Shown here: positions 16,639-25,135 of the stretch, piece by piece
Layout: every line of letters begins with the position of its first letter
How positions within the stretch are numbered: the first letter of the stretch is position 1
Assembly (NCBI GenBank): GCA_019636475.1
Contig: JAHBXN010000012.1
Location: forward strand, 16,898 to 80,897
DNA from: Phycisphaerae bacterium
GTDB taxonomy: Bacteria; Planctomycetota; Phycisphaerae; UBA1845; UTPLA1
Length of the DNA: 64,000 nucleotides
Direction of reading: 5' to 3'
Position numbers and translations under genes: made by a program
The notes under the pieces: generated by a model
Seen by the model: the letters and a program-made list of their open reading frames with translations, nothing else
What the model was told of the DNA's origin: nothing
Database searches by the model: none

Positions 16639-18069
16639 CTACGGCGCGGAACCAACGCCCTGCTCCCGCTGATTCACCAGATCTTCCGTCGCAAGCCCTG
16701 CCGCCATCGGAGCGGACACGGCCTCCGCCGCAAGTTCCGTCGTTTCCAGCTTCGTCAGGTCATGACCGGACTGCTGCGATTTCGCCAGCGAGCGGAACGT
16801 CAACAGTCCCATCAAGCCGAGCGCGGACGAAATAAGAAACACCAGCGGCCCGTATCGCGAATACAGAAATGTCCCGATGAATGGTGCGCTCAATCCACGA
16901 ATGCCCGTCAGAAACACGTGAGCGCCCATGTAGATCTCGGCCTTCTCCGGCTCAGCAAAGTGAAGGTGCCCCAGATTCCAGCCGATCGCCCCGCCTCCGC
17001 GGCCGACCCCCTCGAAAAACCGCGACAACGCCACCAGCGTCAGCGCCGTCGCGAACAGCATGACCGTGTCCATCGCGCCCGGCGCAAGCATGACCACCGA
17101 AGCCAGGCCTCCAAAAACCGACGCCAGCATCCACGTCAGCGCATTGAGCACACGAAACCGCACCACGCCGTGACGGTCGAACAATCCCGCCCACGACATC
17201 ATCGATATCATCATCATGAACTGCGGAAGCGTCTCAAGCAGGATCGAACTGAACTTGTAGTTCAGCGGCAGCTCGCGCGTCACAATGATCGCCATGACCG
17301 GAAAAATCATGATGTTTCCCATGCCCAGAAACATCATGCCGATACAGTAACGCCGAAATGCCCGATCGTCCCTCAGAACCTCGTACACCTCCCGGGCCGG
17401 CCGCAAAACACCGCGATGACCAACGCGGCCCTCCGCCGAAGCGCGCACCCGCGCCAACGATGCCCGCTCGCCTCGAACCTTCAACGACCGCAGCTGGAAC
17501 AGGCCGAACAGACCGATCAGCGCGACGGCCGGATACACATAGTGATAGAGTCTTGGATTGAAATCGAACAGCGACGCGACCAGCGTCACCACGCCGATAC
17601 CCAGTGAATATCGAACGATTTGCAAACGAGCGGCGATCCGCCCGCGCATGCTGACGGGATAATTATGCTTCCAGAATCCCGAGCGAACCGTCACGCACCC
17701 CGCCAGAAGTGTTCGCGCCAATGCAACTTGCCCGGCGAAGATCCATCCGCCCCATTCGGAATAGGGCGTCAGGCCGATCGATGCAATCAGCAGCACCGTG
17801 CCCAGCCCGAAAGTAAGGAACAACGGCAGCTTCGGTCGAGATGCCGCAATGCTCCCCCAGAACAAGCCCGCGAGATTCGCAACTGTCGGAATCGCCATCA
17901 CGATCGTGATGAGCCACGGACCGGCATGAAACGTCTTTGCGACGACGATCGACGAACCCGCTCCCTCGTACATGCCGATGAAGACGCCCCACCAGAGGAG
18001 GTGCTTCATCTCGATGACATAATTGCGGCGCGCCATCAACGGCACGCTGCGGGCAAGGAAGAGGTCCAA
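16639..18069 (-). CDS. major facilitator superfamily transporter
   Basis: A 476-residue integral membrane protein with about eleven to twelve hydrophobic segments in two halves. They are separated by a basic cytoplasmic loop (LKVRGERASLARVRASAEGR, about residues 195-215) as in MFS carriers. Segments rich in Gly and Met are visible, such as GMMFLGMGNIMIFPVMAIIV and FMMMISMMSWAGLF. The last 45 residues are a hydrophilic tail with alternating Glu/Ala. The annotated start is a TTG (18069) with GAGAGAAG upstream; ATG 18036 would remove 11 residues and is equally plausible. No substrate is suggested by the sequence. A lone gene, converging with the Nudix gene and separated by 269 bp from the LptG-like gene upstream. 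Confidence 0.75.
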   Translation of the reverse strand: MDLFLARSVPLMARRNYVIEMKHLLWWGVFIGMYEGAGSSIVVAKTFHAGPWLITIVMAIPTVANLAGLFWGSIAASRPKLPLFLTFGLGTVLLIASIGLTPYSEWGGWIFAGQVALARTLLAGCVTVRSGFWKHNYPVSMRGRIAARLQIVRYSLGIGVVTLVASLFDFNPRLYHYVYPAVALIGLFGLFQLRSLKVRGERASLARVRASAEGRVGHRGVLRPAREVYEVLRDDRAFRRYCIGMMFLGMGNIMIFPVMAIIVTRELPLNYKFSSILLETLPQFMMMISMMSWAGLFDRHGVVRFRVLNALTWMLASVFGGLASVVMLAPGAMDTVMLFATALTLVALSRFFEGVGRGGGAIGWNLGHLHFAEPEKAEIYMGAHVFLTGIRGLSAPFIGTFLYSRYGPLVFLISSALGLMGLLTFRSLAKSQQSGHDLTKLETTELAAEAVSAPMAAGLATEDLVNQREQGVGSAP

Positions 18070-18338
18070 GGAAGGCTTCTCTCAAGTCCAATTCGTCAGC
18101 ATTCGACAGAGCGAATTATAGCCACGGCCATCGCAGCATGACACTCGATGCCGTGAACAATACAAGTTCGATTTTCCCGTTTGAACACGGGATGAACCCG
18201 GCTTCCGCCGATAAAATTTTGCAGATGGGGGCAGGAATTTCCGCGCACTCAGGTCGTTTCGCCGACCGGGCACAAACGAGATATCCCCCCCCCTTTGCCG
18301 AATCCCCCTCACATCGGCCGCAAACCGGAATCAGCCAT

Positions 18339-19448
18339 CTAGGTTTTGATTCCATCCAGCAGCAGCATCACGATTGGGCCGAAAATCACCACCGGAATCC
18401 ACGGCAGGAGTGCCGGCGACACACCAAAGGCGCTGCCGTCGATGCTGTTGCACATGAAAGTCATCACGTAGCACAGCGAACACGCCAGCATGCACTTTCC
18501 GCTCAGCACATAAATCGAAGGCCGCTCCCGATTCAGAAAAAACGGAATGCCAAGACAGAGCAGGCCCATGTTCATCAGGATCGTCGTCAGTCGCGTGTGC
18601 TTCACCCGGATGAACTCGCTGTTGCCCGAAGATGCATAGTACTTCTGCAACCGATCCAGATTCGCCAGGCTGAGGAAGTTGGTCCACTGGGCCGATTGCT
18701 GGATTGCCAGCTCCCGAGGCGTCACCCGGGACACATACTCCGTCACCGGAGTCCGTCCCAGAAGGCTCTCGTCAACGCCTGTATCGGAGGCGTCTCCCAG
18801 CGCCAGTTCGGTGCCGTTCCGCAGATGCCAGACCTGCCGCTCCTCGTCCCACTGGGCCTGATCGGCGCGTATCGCACCGATCATGCGATTATCCGCGTCT
18901 CTCTTCAAAATCACCACGTTTCGCATCTCGCGCGCCCGCGGATTGAACGCCATCGCCGATATCAGCGCATTACCGTACTGCGCGTCGGGCACGAACCAGA
19001 TCGCGAATGATGCCTTCCCCTCCGTGTCACCATGCTTGCGCGCCAGCTTCTCCGCGATCGATGGAATGACGAACTCCTGATCGACAAACCACAGCACATT
19101 CAGGCTCAGTCCCGCGACCAGAATGGGCGCCGCGACACGGTAAAGCGAAGTACCCGACGCAAGAATCGCCGTCAGCTCATTCGTCCGATGAAATCGGCCC
19201 AGCGTGAAACAGCCGGCCGCCAGCGTGATCACGCCCGCAAGCTGCGCGAAATACAGAAATAGATTGTGCCCGTAGAAGTCGAGCACCTTGGCGATCTTCT
19301 GAAACATCGAATCGGACTGAATCTTCGTGAACTCATCCAGATTCACAAACAGATCGAGAATGATATACAGTCCGATCAGCACTCCCATCGCGATGAGATA
19401 GTTGGTCAGAAAGGCCCGCAGAATGTATCGATCCAGCGTCTTGATCAT
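18339..19448 (-). CDS. LptF/LptG family permease (LptG-like)
   Basis: A 369-residue YjgP/YjgQ family protein. The family pattern is clear: an N-terminal amphipathic start TLDRYILRAFL, three membrane segments (about 15-35, 60-85, 100-120), a periplasmic beta-jellyroll domain (about 125-270), then three membrane segments to the C-terminus. Residues DEFTKI after the first segment and the ELTAILASGTSLYRVAAPILVAG stretch are typical; the latter is the coupling helix for the ATPase LptB. With LptF and LptB it extracts LPS from the inner membrane for transport to the outer membrane. It is separated by 10 bp from the larger paralogue upstream, consistent with a heterodimer. Which of the two is LptF or LptG is an inference from size and order. 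Confidence 0.85.
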   Translation of the reverse strand: MIKTLDRYILRAFLTNYLIAMGVLIGLYIILDLFVNLDEFTKIQSDSMFQKIAKVLDFYGHNLFLYFAQLAGVITLAAGCFTLGRFHRTNELTAILASGTSLYRVAAPILVAGLSLNVLWFVDQEFVIPSIAEKLARKHGDTEGKASFAIWFVPDAQYGNALISAMAFNPRAREMRNVVILKRDADNRMIGAIRADQAQWDEERQVWHLRNGTELALGDASDTGVDESLLGRTPVTEYVSRVTPRELAIQQSAQWTNFLSLANLDRLQKYYASSGNSEFIRVKHTRLTTILMNMGLLCLGIPFFLNRERPSIYVLSGKCMLACSLCYVMTFMCNSIDGSAFGVSPALLPWIPVVIFGPIVMLLLDGIKT

Positions 19449-19458
19449 GGAACGGATG

Positions 19459-21105
19459 TCATCGTTTTAGAAACTTCAATCCAATGAAAACGACCGACGC
19501 GTACATAAATGCCGTCGCACCCCACATCGTCGTAATACTCGCTGTAATGAAATCCGGCTTGTCCGAAAGGTTCCGCCCGACAATGCTCGCGACAATCACC
19601 ACCACCATCGGAACACAACTGATCCCGAAGGCCGTCAGCACCTGCCCCCCACGAACGATGATGCCGAGCATCGCGCCGATCAGTATGATCGCAACCGCAT
19701 CCGCCGCATAAGACCAGCGAAACTCAATCTCACCACGCAGTTCCGACACAAACCGCTGAACCCGCGCCACCACGCTCTTGCGCATTCGCTCCTGCTTCGC
19801 GAACAGCGGAATCGGAGCTTGCTTGTCGTACAACGACCTGAAGTCGAAGTTCTCGTACCGCCGATTCATCTCCGGCTGCCCGGCGAAGTTCACACGAGGA
19901 AGCGTCTCTTTCGGCTTCCGCACCACCGTCTCGCCCGGCCCGGCCGGTTCGCGCGTCAGAACGACATCCCCGACCAGTTCAATGCCGATCGTCTGCTGAC
20001 CCGTCGTGATACTTGATCGGAGCTCGATCGACGCATCGTTCGCACGATAGACGTCCGCCGGCTTGGACGGGTCCGCATAAGTCACTCGAGCCGTCACGCC
20101 ATTCAGGCGTAATCGCCCGTCCTCGCGATCGGTGGAATACCGCTCCGCCGACAAATCGATCGAAAACTTTCGATCCAGAAATCGAACCGAACCCTCCTTG
20201 CCGATCGATTCCTCCGCAACCTGATTCAGAAAATACACCATCATCTCGCGGCGAAGACCGTGCGTAAGATCCTTGATTTCAGGAATTTCCCCCGGATCCG
20301 CCAGCCACGATTTCAGCGTCGCCAGATTCTCAAACTTGATTTTCCGCCCCATCGCCAGCGGAATTTCCATCGGCCCGATGCGCTGGCTCTTGAGCGTATA
20401 GGACTGCGTGCGAGTCGTGTCGAACACCCGCACTCCTTCCATCAGTATCGTCACCTGCGGAGAACGATTCGTCGCATCAAAATCGATGATCGCCTCGTCA
20501 GCTGTGCCGAATCGTGTGTAGTTCAATGCCTCCAGCTCGGTGAATGCCACGCCGATCAGCCGAAGAAACGTATGGTTCCGCCGAAATTCCTCGGGCAGTT
20601 GCTCAGACGAAACTCTCTCACAGCGGCCCGCCGTAATTCGATACCGGTCCCCGTAGGTTAGCGGCTTGTTCTTCTGAAATTGCCCGAGAACAATCGCCGG
20701 CAAGTCGCGCCGGGTCACCTCCGAAATGCGGGCCGTCAACATCGGAATAATGTTGTTCCACGAAAAGTAGGTGACCAGCGTAATGACAAAGCCCAGCAGC
20801 ATTGGAGCAAGCAGCAGGCGATGGATGTTGATGCCCGCCGCCTGGCACGCGAGCACTTCGTTATCCGTCGCGGCCCGGCCGTAGGTGATCGTCGCACTGA
20901 ACAATGCGGCGACCGGCAGAATCAGCGTAATGGCAACCGGCGTCAGATAGAGAAAGATGCTGAACATCTGCTCGGCGCCGATACCTTCCGAGCGAAATAT
21001 ATTCGCCACGCCTCCGCCCATGACGATCAGGAGCGTCAGCGAGGCCGCGGTCATGAGAAAGGTTCTCAATAGCTCGCGTGCGAAATAGAGATGCAGCGTC
21101 GTCAT
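19459..21105 (-). CDS. LptF/LptG family permease (LptF-like, enlarged periplasmic domain)
   Basis: A 548-residue YjgP/YjgQ family protein. It begins TLHLYFARELLRTFL and has three N-terminal membrane segments and the coupling stretch TDNEVLACQAAGINIHRLLLAPMLLG around residues 80-105. A long soluble region (about 120-440) contains jellyroll-like strands, and three membrane segments form the end. It is about 180 residues longer than the partner at 18339-19448; the extra sequence lies in the periplasmic part and includes YRANDASIELRSSITTGQQTIGIEL. Together they would form the LPS-extracting ABC core; no lptB or lptC gene is present in the window. The 10-bp spacing supports one operon, with the HEAT-repeat gene 162 bp upstream possibly included. 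Confidence 0.85.
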   Translation of the reverse strand: MTTLHLYFARELLRTFLMTAASLTLLIVMGGGVANIFRSEGIGAEQMFSIFLYLTPVAITLILPVAALFSATITYGRAATDNEVLACQAAGINIHRLLLAPMLLGFVITLVTYFSWNNIIPMLTARISEVTRRDLPAIVLGQFQKNKPLTYGDRYRITAGRCERVSSEQLPEEFRRNHTFLRLIGVAFTELEALNYTRFGTADEAIIDFDATNRSPQVTILMEGVRVFDTTRTQSYTLKSQRIGPMEIPLAMGRKIKFENLATLKSWLADPGEIPEIKDLTHGLRREMMVYFLNQVAEESIGKEGSVRFLDRKFSIDLSAERYSTDREDGRLRLNGVTARVTYADPSKPADVYRANDASIELRSSITTGQQTIGIELVGDVVLTREPAGPGETVVRKPKETLPRVNFAGQPEMNRRYENFDFRSLYDKQAPIPLFAKQERMRKSVVARVQRFVSELRGEIEFRWSYAADAVAIILIGAMLGIIVRGGQVLTAFGISCVPMVVVIVASIVGRNLSDKPDFITASITTMWGATAFMYASVVFIGLKFLKR

Positions 21106-21267
21106 GCGTTCGGCGGTGCGACTTCCCGGCCGGCCCTTTCATCGCGACACATCGGCCGGAACCGTCTCATCGAGAAAACTCTAAGTGAAATCCCAGCCAA
21201 ACGGAAGCCGCGACAAACCGGAAGGGCAAAACCTGCCGGACGCCCTCGATTATCCCGTTCCAATTCC

Positions 21268-22899
21268 TCATCCTTTGCGTTTTCTCAGTCGCTTGACGGC
21301 GACCTCCGCTTCCTTCCGAATTTCGCTATCCGTTTCCCGAGACAAAACCCGCTCCAGGCGTTCGACATCCACCGCACCGCCGATCGCCGACAACGCCCGA
21401 ACCGCCTCCAGTCGAACCGCGCGGGAGTCGTCCTCCAGCATCAGCACGCCAAGACGTTCCGAGATTTTCTCAACCGAGTAATGCTCCCTCGGCACGCAGG
21501 CCGCCACCGCTTCGCACGCCCGTGCCCGGACGTTGGCCTTTCGGTCGTCCAGTACCAAAAGCAGTAGTTCGACGCTGGTTTCCGGATCACGACGCGCCGC
21601 CATCCCCGCGAGCGCCATCGCCCGAACCGCCGCCGACTCATCCCGCGCGTACTTCTGAACCATGTAAAAATCATCACCCTCCGCACTGAATGCCAGCGCA
21701 AAGACTGCCGGCGCACGCTGCTTGTCATCGCCGCTTTTCGCCAGCGTCCGAATCTTCGACCCATATTCCTTCGTCAGCGCCGCGAGCAGCCGCCGCGTCT
21801 GATCAAGCACGTCGACGTCGCGCTTCGACCGTGCAGCTTCATACTTGATCAGCGCTTCGCCCAGCGTTCGCGCCAGTTCCGAGGATTTCATCAGGGCCGG
21901 CGCCCGTTCACGCGGCGAAATCCGACGCTCCAATTCTTCCAGAGCCGGCATCCACACGCTCTTCGGCCACTTCTGGCGATACTCCGTGCATAGCGCGAAC
22001 GCTTCCTTCCGATCGCCCTTGCGAAGCGATGTCTCAGCCTTGTCAAAGACGATCAACTGATCAATCAACACGTCGCGCTGATCGGCCGTCAACGTCTGCA
22101 CGCGCGTTGCGTCGGCCGCGAGTTCCATCACATACGTTTCGACGCCCTCGGGACGGCGCCGCTCGTACTCCGCCCGCGCCTCCAGCTTCAGAAGCGTGCG
22201 GTCCATTCGTGCCCAGTGGATGATCGCCTGCCCTTTCGTGAACCGGCATTCGCTCTCAAGCGAGCCCTTGAAATTTCCCGTCACGTACATCGTCATGACG
22301 GCAGCCGTTTCATCCTTACCCTTGAGCAGCTCGATGAACTCCATCGTCTGCTTGCCCTCGAAATCCGCGTCGCGAACGTCGCGCTCCCATTTCCCGCCCG
22401 CCGTCAGCGCGTGCTTCGGCCAGTATGCAAAATCAAGCATGACCCTCAGCACGGCGGTATCAAGCGCGCCGCCCTTGGGGACAAGCACCTCCGATTCGTA
22501 AGCGCTGCGCTCCAGGCTGTACAGCCGGATATCCCCGCGCGAAAGACCGAAGTACGCCGGCCTGGGAGTTGGTGTCACCATTGCGGCACCATCAAACAGA
22601 CTCACGACCCTTGCAGGCCCGTCCACGATCTGGTGCACAACACGCACATGACCCGGACTGGTCTCGTTCGCATTCAACTGCGTCCAGTCGAGAGACTGAC
22701 GATAGATCAGCTCCTCCGTCTTGCGGTCCTTCCTGATCTTGCGATGAACCGTGCGAACGACGCGATGCTGCGTGAAATGCCCCGGCAGCAGATTGTTCTT
22801 CAACGTGACGCGATCAGCAGCCGCCGCATGAACCAAATCGGCCGCACCGAACGAGGCGATCACCAGCGCGAGAATGACAACCAGAGATCGTCGCTCCAT
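21268..22899 (-). CDS. secreted HEAT-repeat protein
   Basis: About 543 residues. The N-terminus is a classic signal peptide (MERRSLVVILALVIASFGAADLVHAAA). The middle (about 30-330) is beta-rich with no family that I recognise. From about residue 395 to the end, alpha-helical HEAT/PBS-lyase-like repeats appear, e.g. ESAAVRAMALAGMAARRD, KANVRARACEAVAACV, DSRAVRLEAVRALSAIGG and ETDSEIRKEAEVAVKRL. Such repeats are protein-binding scaffolds. The start ATG 22899 is chosen because GGGAG lies 8 bases upstream and the signal peptide begins there; the frame continues to 23145 without meaning. It lies upstream of the lptF/lptG pair on the same strand and divergent from the CsgG-like gene. Its role is unknown. 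Confidence 0.7.
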   Translation of the reverse strand: MERRSLVVILALVIASFGAADLVHAAAADRVTLKNNLLPGHFTQHRVVRTVHRKIRKDRKTEELIYRQSLDWTQLNANETSPGHVRVVHQIVDGPARVVSLFDGAAMVTPTPRPAYFGLSRGDIRLYSLERSAYESEVLVPKGGALDTAVLRVMLDFAYWPKHALTAGGKWERDVRDADFEGKQTMEFIELLKGKDETAAVMTMYVTGNFKGSLESECRFTKGQAIIHWARMDRTLLKLEARAEYERRRPEGVETYVMELAADATRVQTLTADQRDVLIDQLIVFDKAETSLRKGDRKEAFALCTEYRQKWPKSVWMPALEELERRISPRERAPALMKSSELARTLGEALIKYEAARSKRDVDVLDQTRRLLAALTKEYGSKIRTLAKSGDDKQRAPAVFALAFSAEGDDFYMVQKYARDESAAVRAMALAGMAARRDPETSVELLLLVLDDRKANVRARACEAVAACVPREHYSVEKISERLGVLMLEDDSRAVRLEAVRALSAIGGAVDVERLERVLSRETDSEIRKEAEVAVKRLRKRKG

Positions 22900-23115
22900 G
22901 CGTTCAACTCCCATTCGATCGGCTCCTCGCCTTCGCGCCGGCACGGTCGCCCGGTCTTCGCACCGCATTATAAGGCACCCGCCGTCTCGAATCTCAGACC
23001 GGTCCCACGCCTCCCGGCAGCCGGGATTCGGCAGTGGCCCGCTCGAGCCCCATTGTCGATCTGTCGATTCACTCCGAGAATAGGCCCGCACTGATTGACA
23101 AGGAGTTCCGACAGT

Positions 23116-24171
23116 ATGAACCGTATCCCGCACACGCATCGACACGCTCCTTTTCTCGCCCTCGTGTCACTGGGCCTCACTGCCAACCTTCTCGGTTGTT
23201 CCGGCGGCGACAAAGGAAAAATCTGGGTCTATCACTATCCCGACTTCTACACCCCCGATCTCAAGCACGTTGCCGTGTTGCCTTTCGCGAATCGCAGCCC
23301 GGATTTCGCGGCGGGCGACCGAATCAGCGGCCGGATCTCCGCCATACTTACCAACAACGGCACCTACGAGGTCTATACGCGCCAGAACCTCACCGACATC
23401 CTCGCCGAGAAAGACATGGCGGATGCAGGCATCATCGAGGGCGAACAGGCCATGGAGATCGGCCGCCTCAAGTCCGTACAGGCTCTCATCTGTGGCGTCT
23501 GCGACCGATTCGAAGCCGTCTCCCAGCAGGAAGTTCGTTATCAGCAGCAGCCGCAGTTCGGCTATGACGCCTATGGCAATGTCATCATCACAGGCTTTGT
23601 AAATGTCCCCTATCAATGGACGCGCCACGACGCGTTCGTCGAGTGCCGCGTCGTCATCATCGACACCCACACCGGCCGCCAGATCGGCGCGGTGACCGAC
23701 CCGTCCGCGATCTACTCCGAAGGCAGCCCGCCGAAGTATCAGGCAACCGATGTTTTGCGAATGGCCGAAGAGGATCAGATCGCAAAAATCGTCCGCGGCA
23801 TCGCTGTCACGAGGACGCAGATCAAATTGAAAGGCAAGGTCCTTCGCACCGCTTCCGGATTGTACGACAATCAATGGGACTGGCAGGACACCTTCGCGGC
23901 CGATGCCAACGCAATGACAGTGGTGGTCTCGCTCCCGCCCGAAGCCGATCGCAACAGCTTCACCATCCGGATCGTGAAAAAGGACGCACGAGAAGTGCTC
24001 GCGGAACATTCATTCGAATGGAACAAGCAGAACGCGGGACAGGGCTTTCCATTTGATATCGCTCCGCTGCTCGCAAAGGCCGGACCGGGCCAGTTCGAGG
24101 CAAAGCTCTACTCCGGTCCGGAACCCATCGCCTGGTATACCTTCAACCTGACCGAACGACGTGCCCGGTGA
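23116..24171 (+). CDS. CsgG-like outer-membrane lipoprotein
   Basis: About 351 residues with a lipoprotein signal peptide: basic/His N-terminus, hydrophobic LALVSLGLTANL and the lipobox LLGC with Cys28. The domain after it reads KHVAVLPFANRSPDFAAGDRISGRISAILTNNGTYEVYTRQNLTDILAEKDMADAG, followed by a cofactor-free alpha/beta pattern ending in VQALICGVCDRFE. This is the pattern of the CsgG/LpoB/GNA1162 fold. In CsgG the domain forms a secretion channel; in related planctomycete lipoproteins the role is unknown. An insertion with QQEVRYQQQPQFGYDAYGN and a C-terminal beta domain follow. The start is ATG 23116, with AGGAG 10 bases upstream. Function beyond envelope localisation is open. Confidence 0.75.
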   Translation: MNRIPHTHRHAPFLALVSLGLTANLLGCSGGDKGKIWVYHYPDFYTPDLKHVAVLPFANRSPDFAAGDRISGRISAILTNNGTYEVYTRQNLTDILAEKDMADAGIIEGEQAMEIGRLKSVQALICGVCDRFEAVSQQEVRYQQQPQFGYDAYGNVIITGFVNVPYQWTRHDAFVECRVVIIDTHTGRQIGAVTDPSAIYSEGSPPKYQATDVLRMAEEDQIAKIVRGIAVTRTQIKLKGKVLRTASGLYDNQWDWQDTFAADANAMTVVVSLPPEADRNSFTIRIVKKDAREVLAEHSFEWNKQNAGQGFPFDIAPLLAKAGPGQFEAKLYSGPEPIAWYTFNLTERRAR

Positions 24172-24485
24172 CGCGACTTCGCCGCTCCCGTCTGACACGG
24201 TGGATCGGATATTCATGCAAACTCAACGCATCACTCATTTCGGAATAACACGTCCGCATATGACTGAAATCCAGCATTCGCTCGACACGGAAACAACCCG
24301 CGCGCCGGACGCTGCCTTGCGATATGAGTGCACCGAACATACAATCAATTGAGAGGGGCAAATCCGATTTGTACCCGAAAGCGCGGCGGTGCAGATCGAC
24401 AAACGGGTCCGAAGTTCGGCCCGGAACGCCCCGGTGGGACTCCCTCTGAAAAGCCAAGGAGTCGCGAGCGCGATCGGAGGTTTTT
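24172..24485. other. intergenic region with promoter and leader of the HNH gene
   Basis: 314 bases. A 45-codon open frame from ATG 24215 lacks a ribosome binding site and known motifs and is not called. The second half holds a promoter candidate (24317-24345) and a roughly 130-base leader in front of the GTG start at 24486. The leader has a small inverted repeat, GACTCC/GGAGTC, just before the ribosome binding site, which might influence translation. Confidence 0.45.
24317..24345 (+). promoter_or_regulatory. candidate sigma-70-type promoter for the HNH gene
   Basis: TTGCGA at 24317-24322, a 17-base spacer and TACAAT at 24340-24345 (5 of 6 matches to the -10 consensus). Transcription would start near 24352, giving a leader of about 134 bases. 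The assignment rests on consensus similarity only. Confidence 0.4.
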
Positions 24486-25115
24486 GTGCCTGCTCCGGCA
24501 TCGGCTTTGGGTCTGAACGTTCTGGTGCTCAATCGCCATTACCTGGCGATTCGAATCATCAACGTCAAGCGCGCGTTCAGCCTGCTCTGCCGCGAGTTGG
24601 CCGAAGTGGTCCACGTCGAGCAGGACCGGTACGTCTCCTACGACTTCGAGGACTGGCGCGAGCTGTCCGAACTGGCCAGGCAGTTTGAACCCCACGCGCA
24701 CGACTGGATCCGGACTGTCCGCTTCGATATTGCGGTTCCGCGCATCATCAGGCTCGCCATTTTCGATCGGCTGCCCAAGCAGGAAGTCAAGTTCAACCGG
24801 CGAAACCTCTACGCACGCGACAGCAACCGCTGCCAATATTGCGGAATCCGATTCTCCACAACCGAATTGTCGCTGGACCACGTTGTTCCCCGCAGCCAGA
24901 ATGGCCCGTCGACGTGGGAGAACATCGTCTGCGCCTGTCTCAAATGCAACATAAAGAAGGGCGGCCGCACACCCGATCAGGCCAACATGAAGCTGATTCG
25001 TCCGCCGAAGAAGCCCAGGCGGAACCCCTGCATCAGCATCAAGCTCATGGACGACCGCTACGCAAGCTGGAAGGCCTTCCTCGACAACGCCTACTGGTCC
25101 GTCGAGCTGAAGTAG
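24486..25115 (+). CDS. HNH endonuclease family protein
   Basis: A 209-residue protein with the HNH motif in its second half. CxxC (C117, C120) is followed by LDHVVPRSQNGPSTWENIVCACLKCN, giving D131-H132, N146 and the second zinc pair C151/C154. The N-terminal part (NVLVLNRHYLAIRIINVKRAFSLLCRELAEVV) is conserved in a family of stand-alone HNH proteins common in planctomycetes, cyanobacteria and other phyla. They are probably DNA nucleases for repair or related housekeeping, with no phage or restriction context here. The GTG start has GGAGG 5 bases upstream. There is no adjacent methylase, toxin or integrase gene. The motif is complete, so activity is likely. Confidence 0.88.
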   Translation: MPAPASALGLNVLVLNRHYLAIRIINVKRAFSLLCRELAEVVHVEQDRYVSYDFEDWRELSELARQFEPHAHDWIRTVRFDIAVPRIIRLAIFDRLPKQEVKFNRRNLYARDSNRCQYCGIRFSTTELSLDHVVPRSQNGPSTWENIVCACLKCNIKKGGRTPDQANMKLIRPPKKPRRNPCISIKLMDDRYASWKAFLDNAYWSVELK

Positions 25116-25135
25116 CGATTGACCGCAATCGTGCG

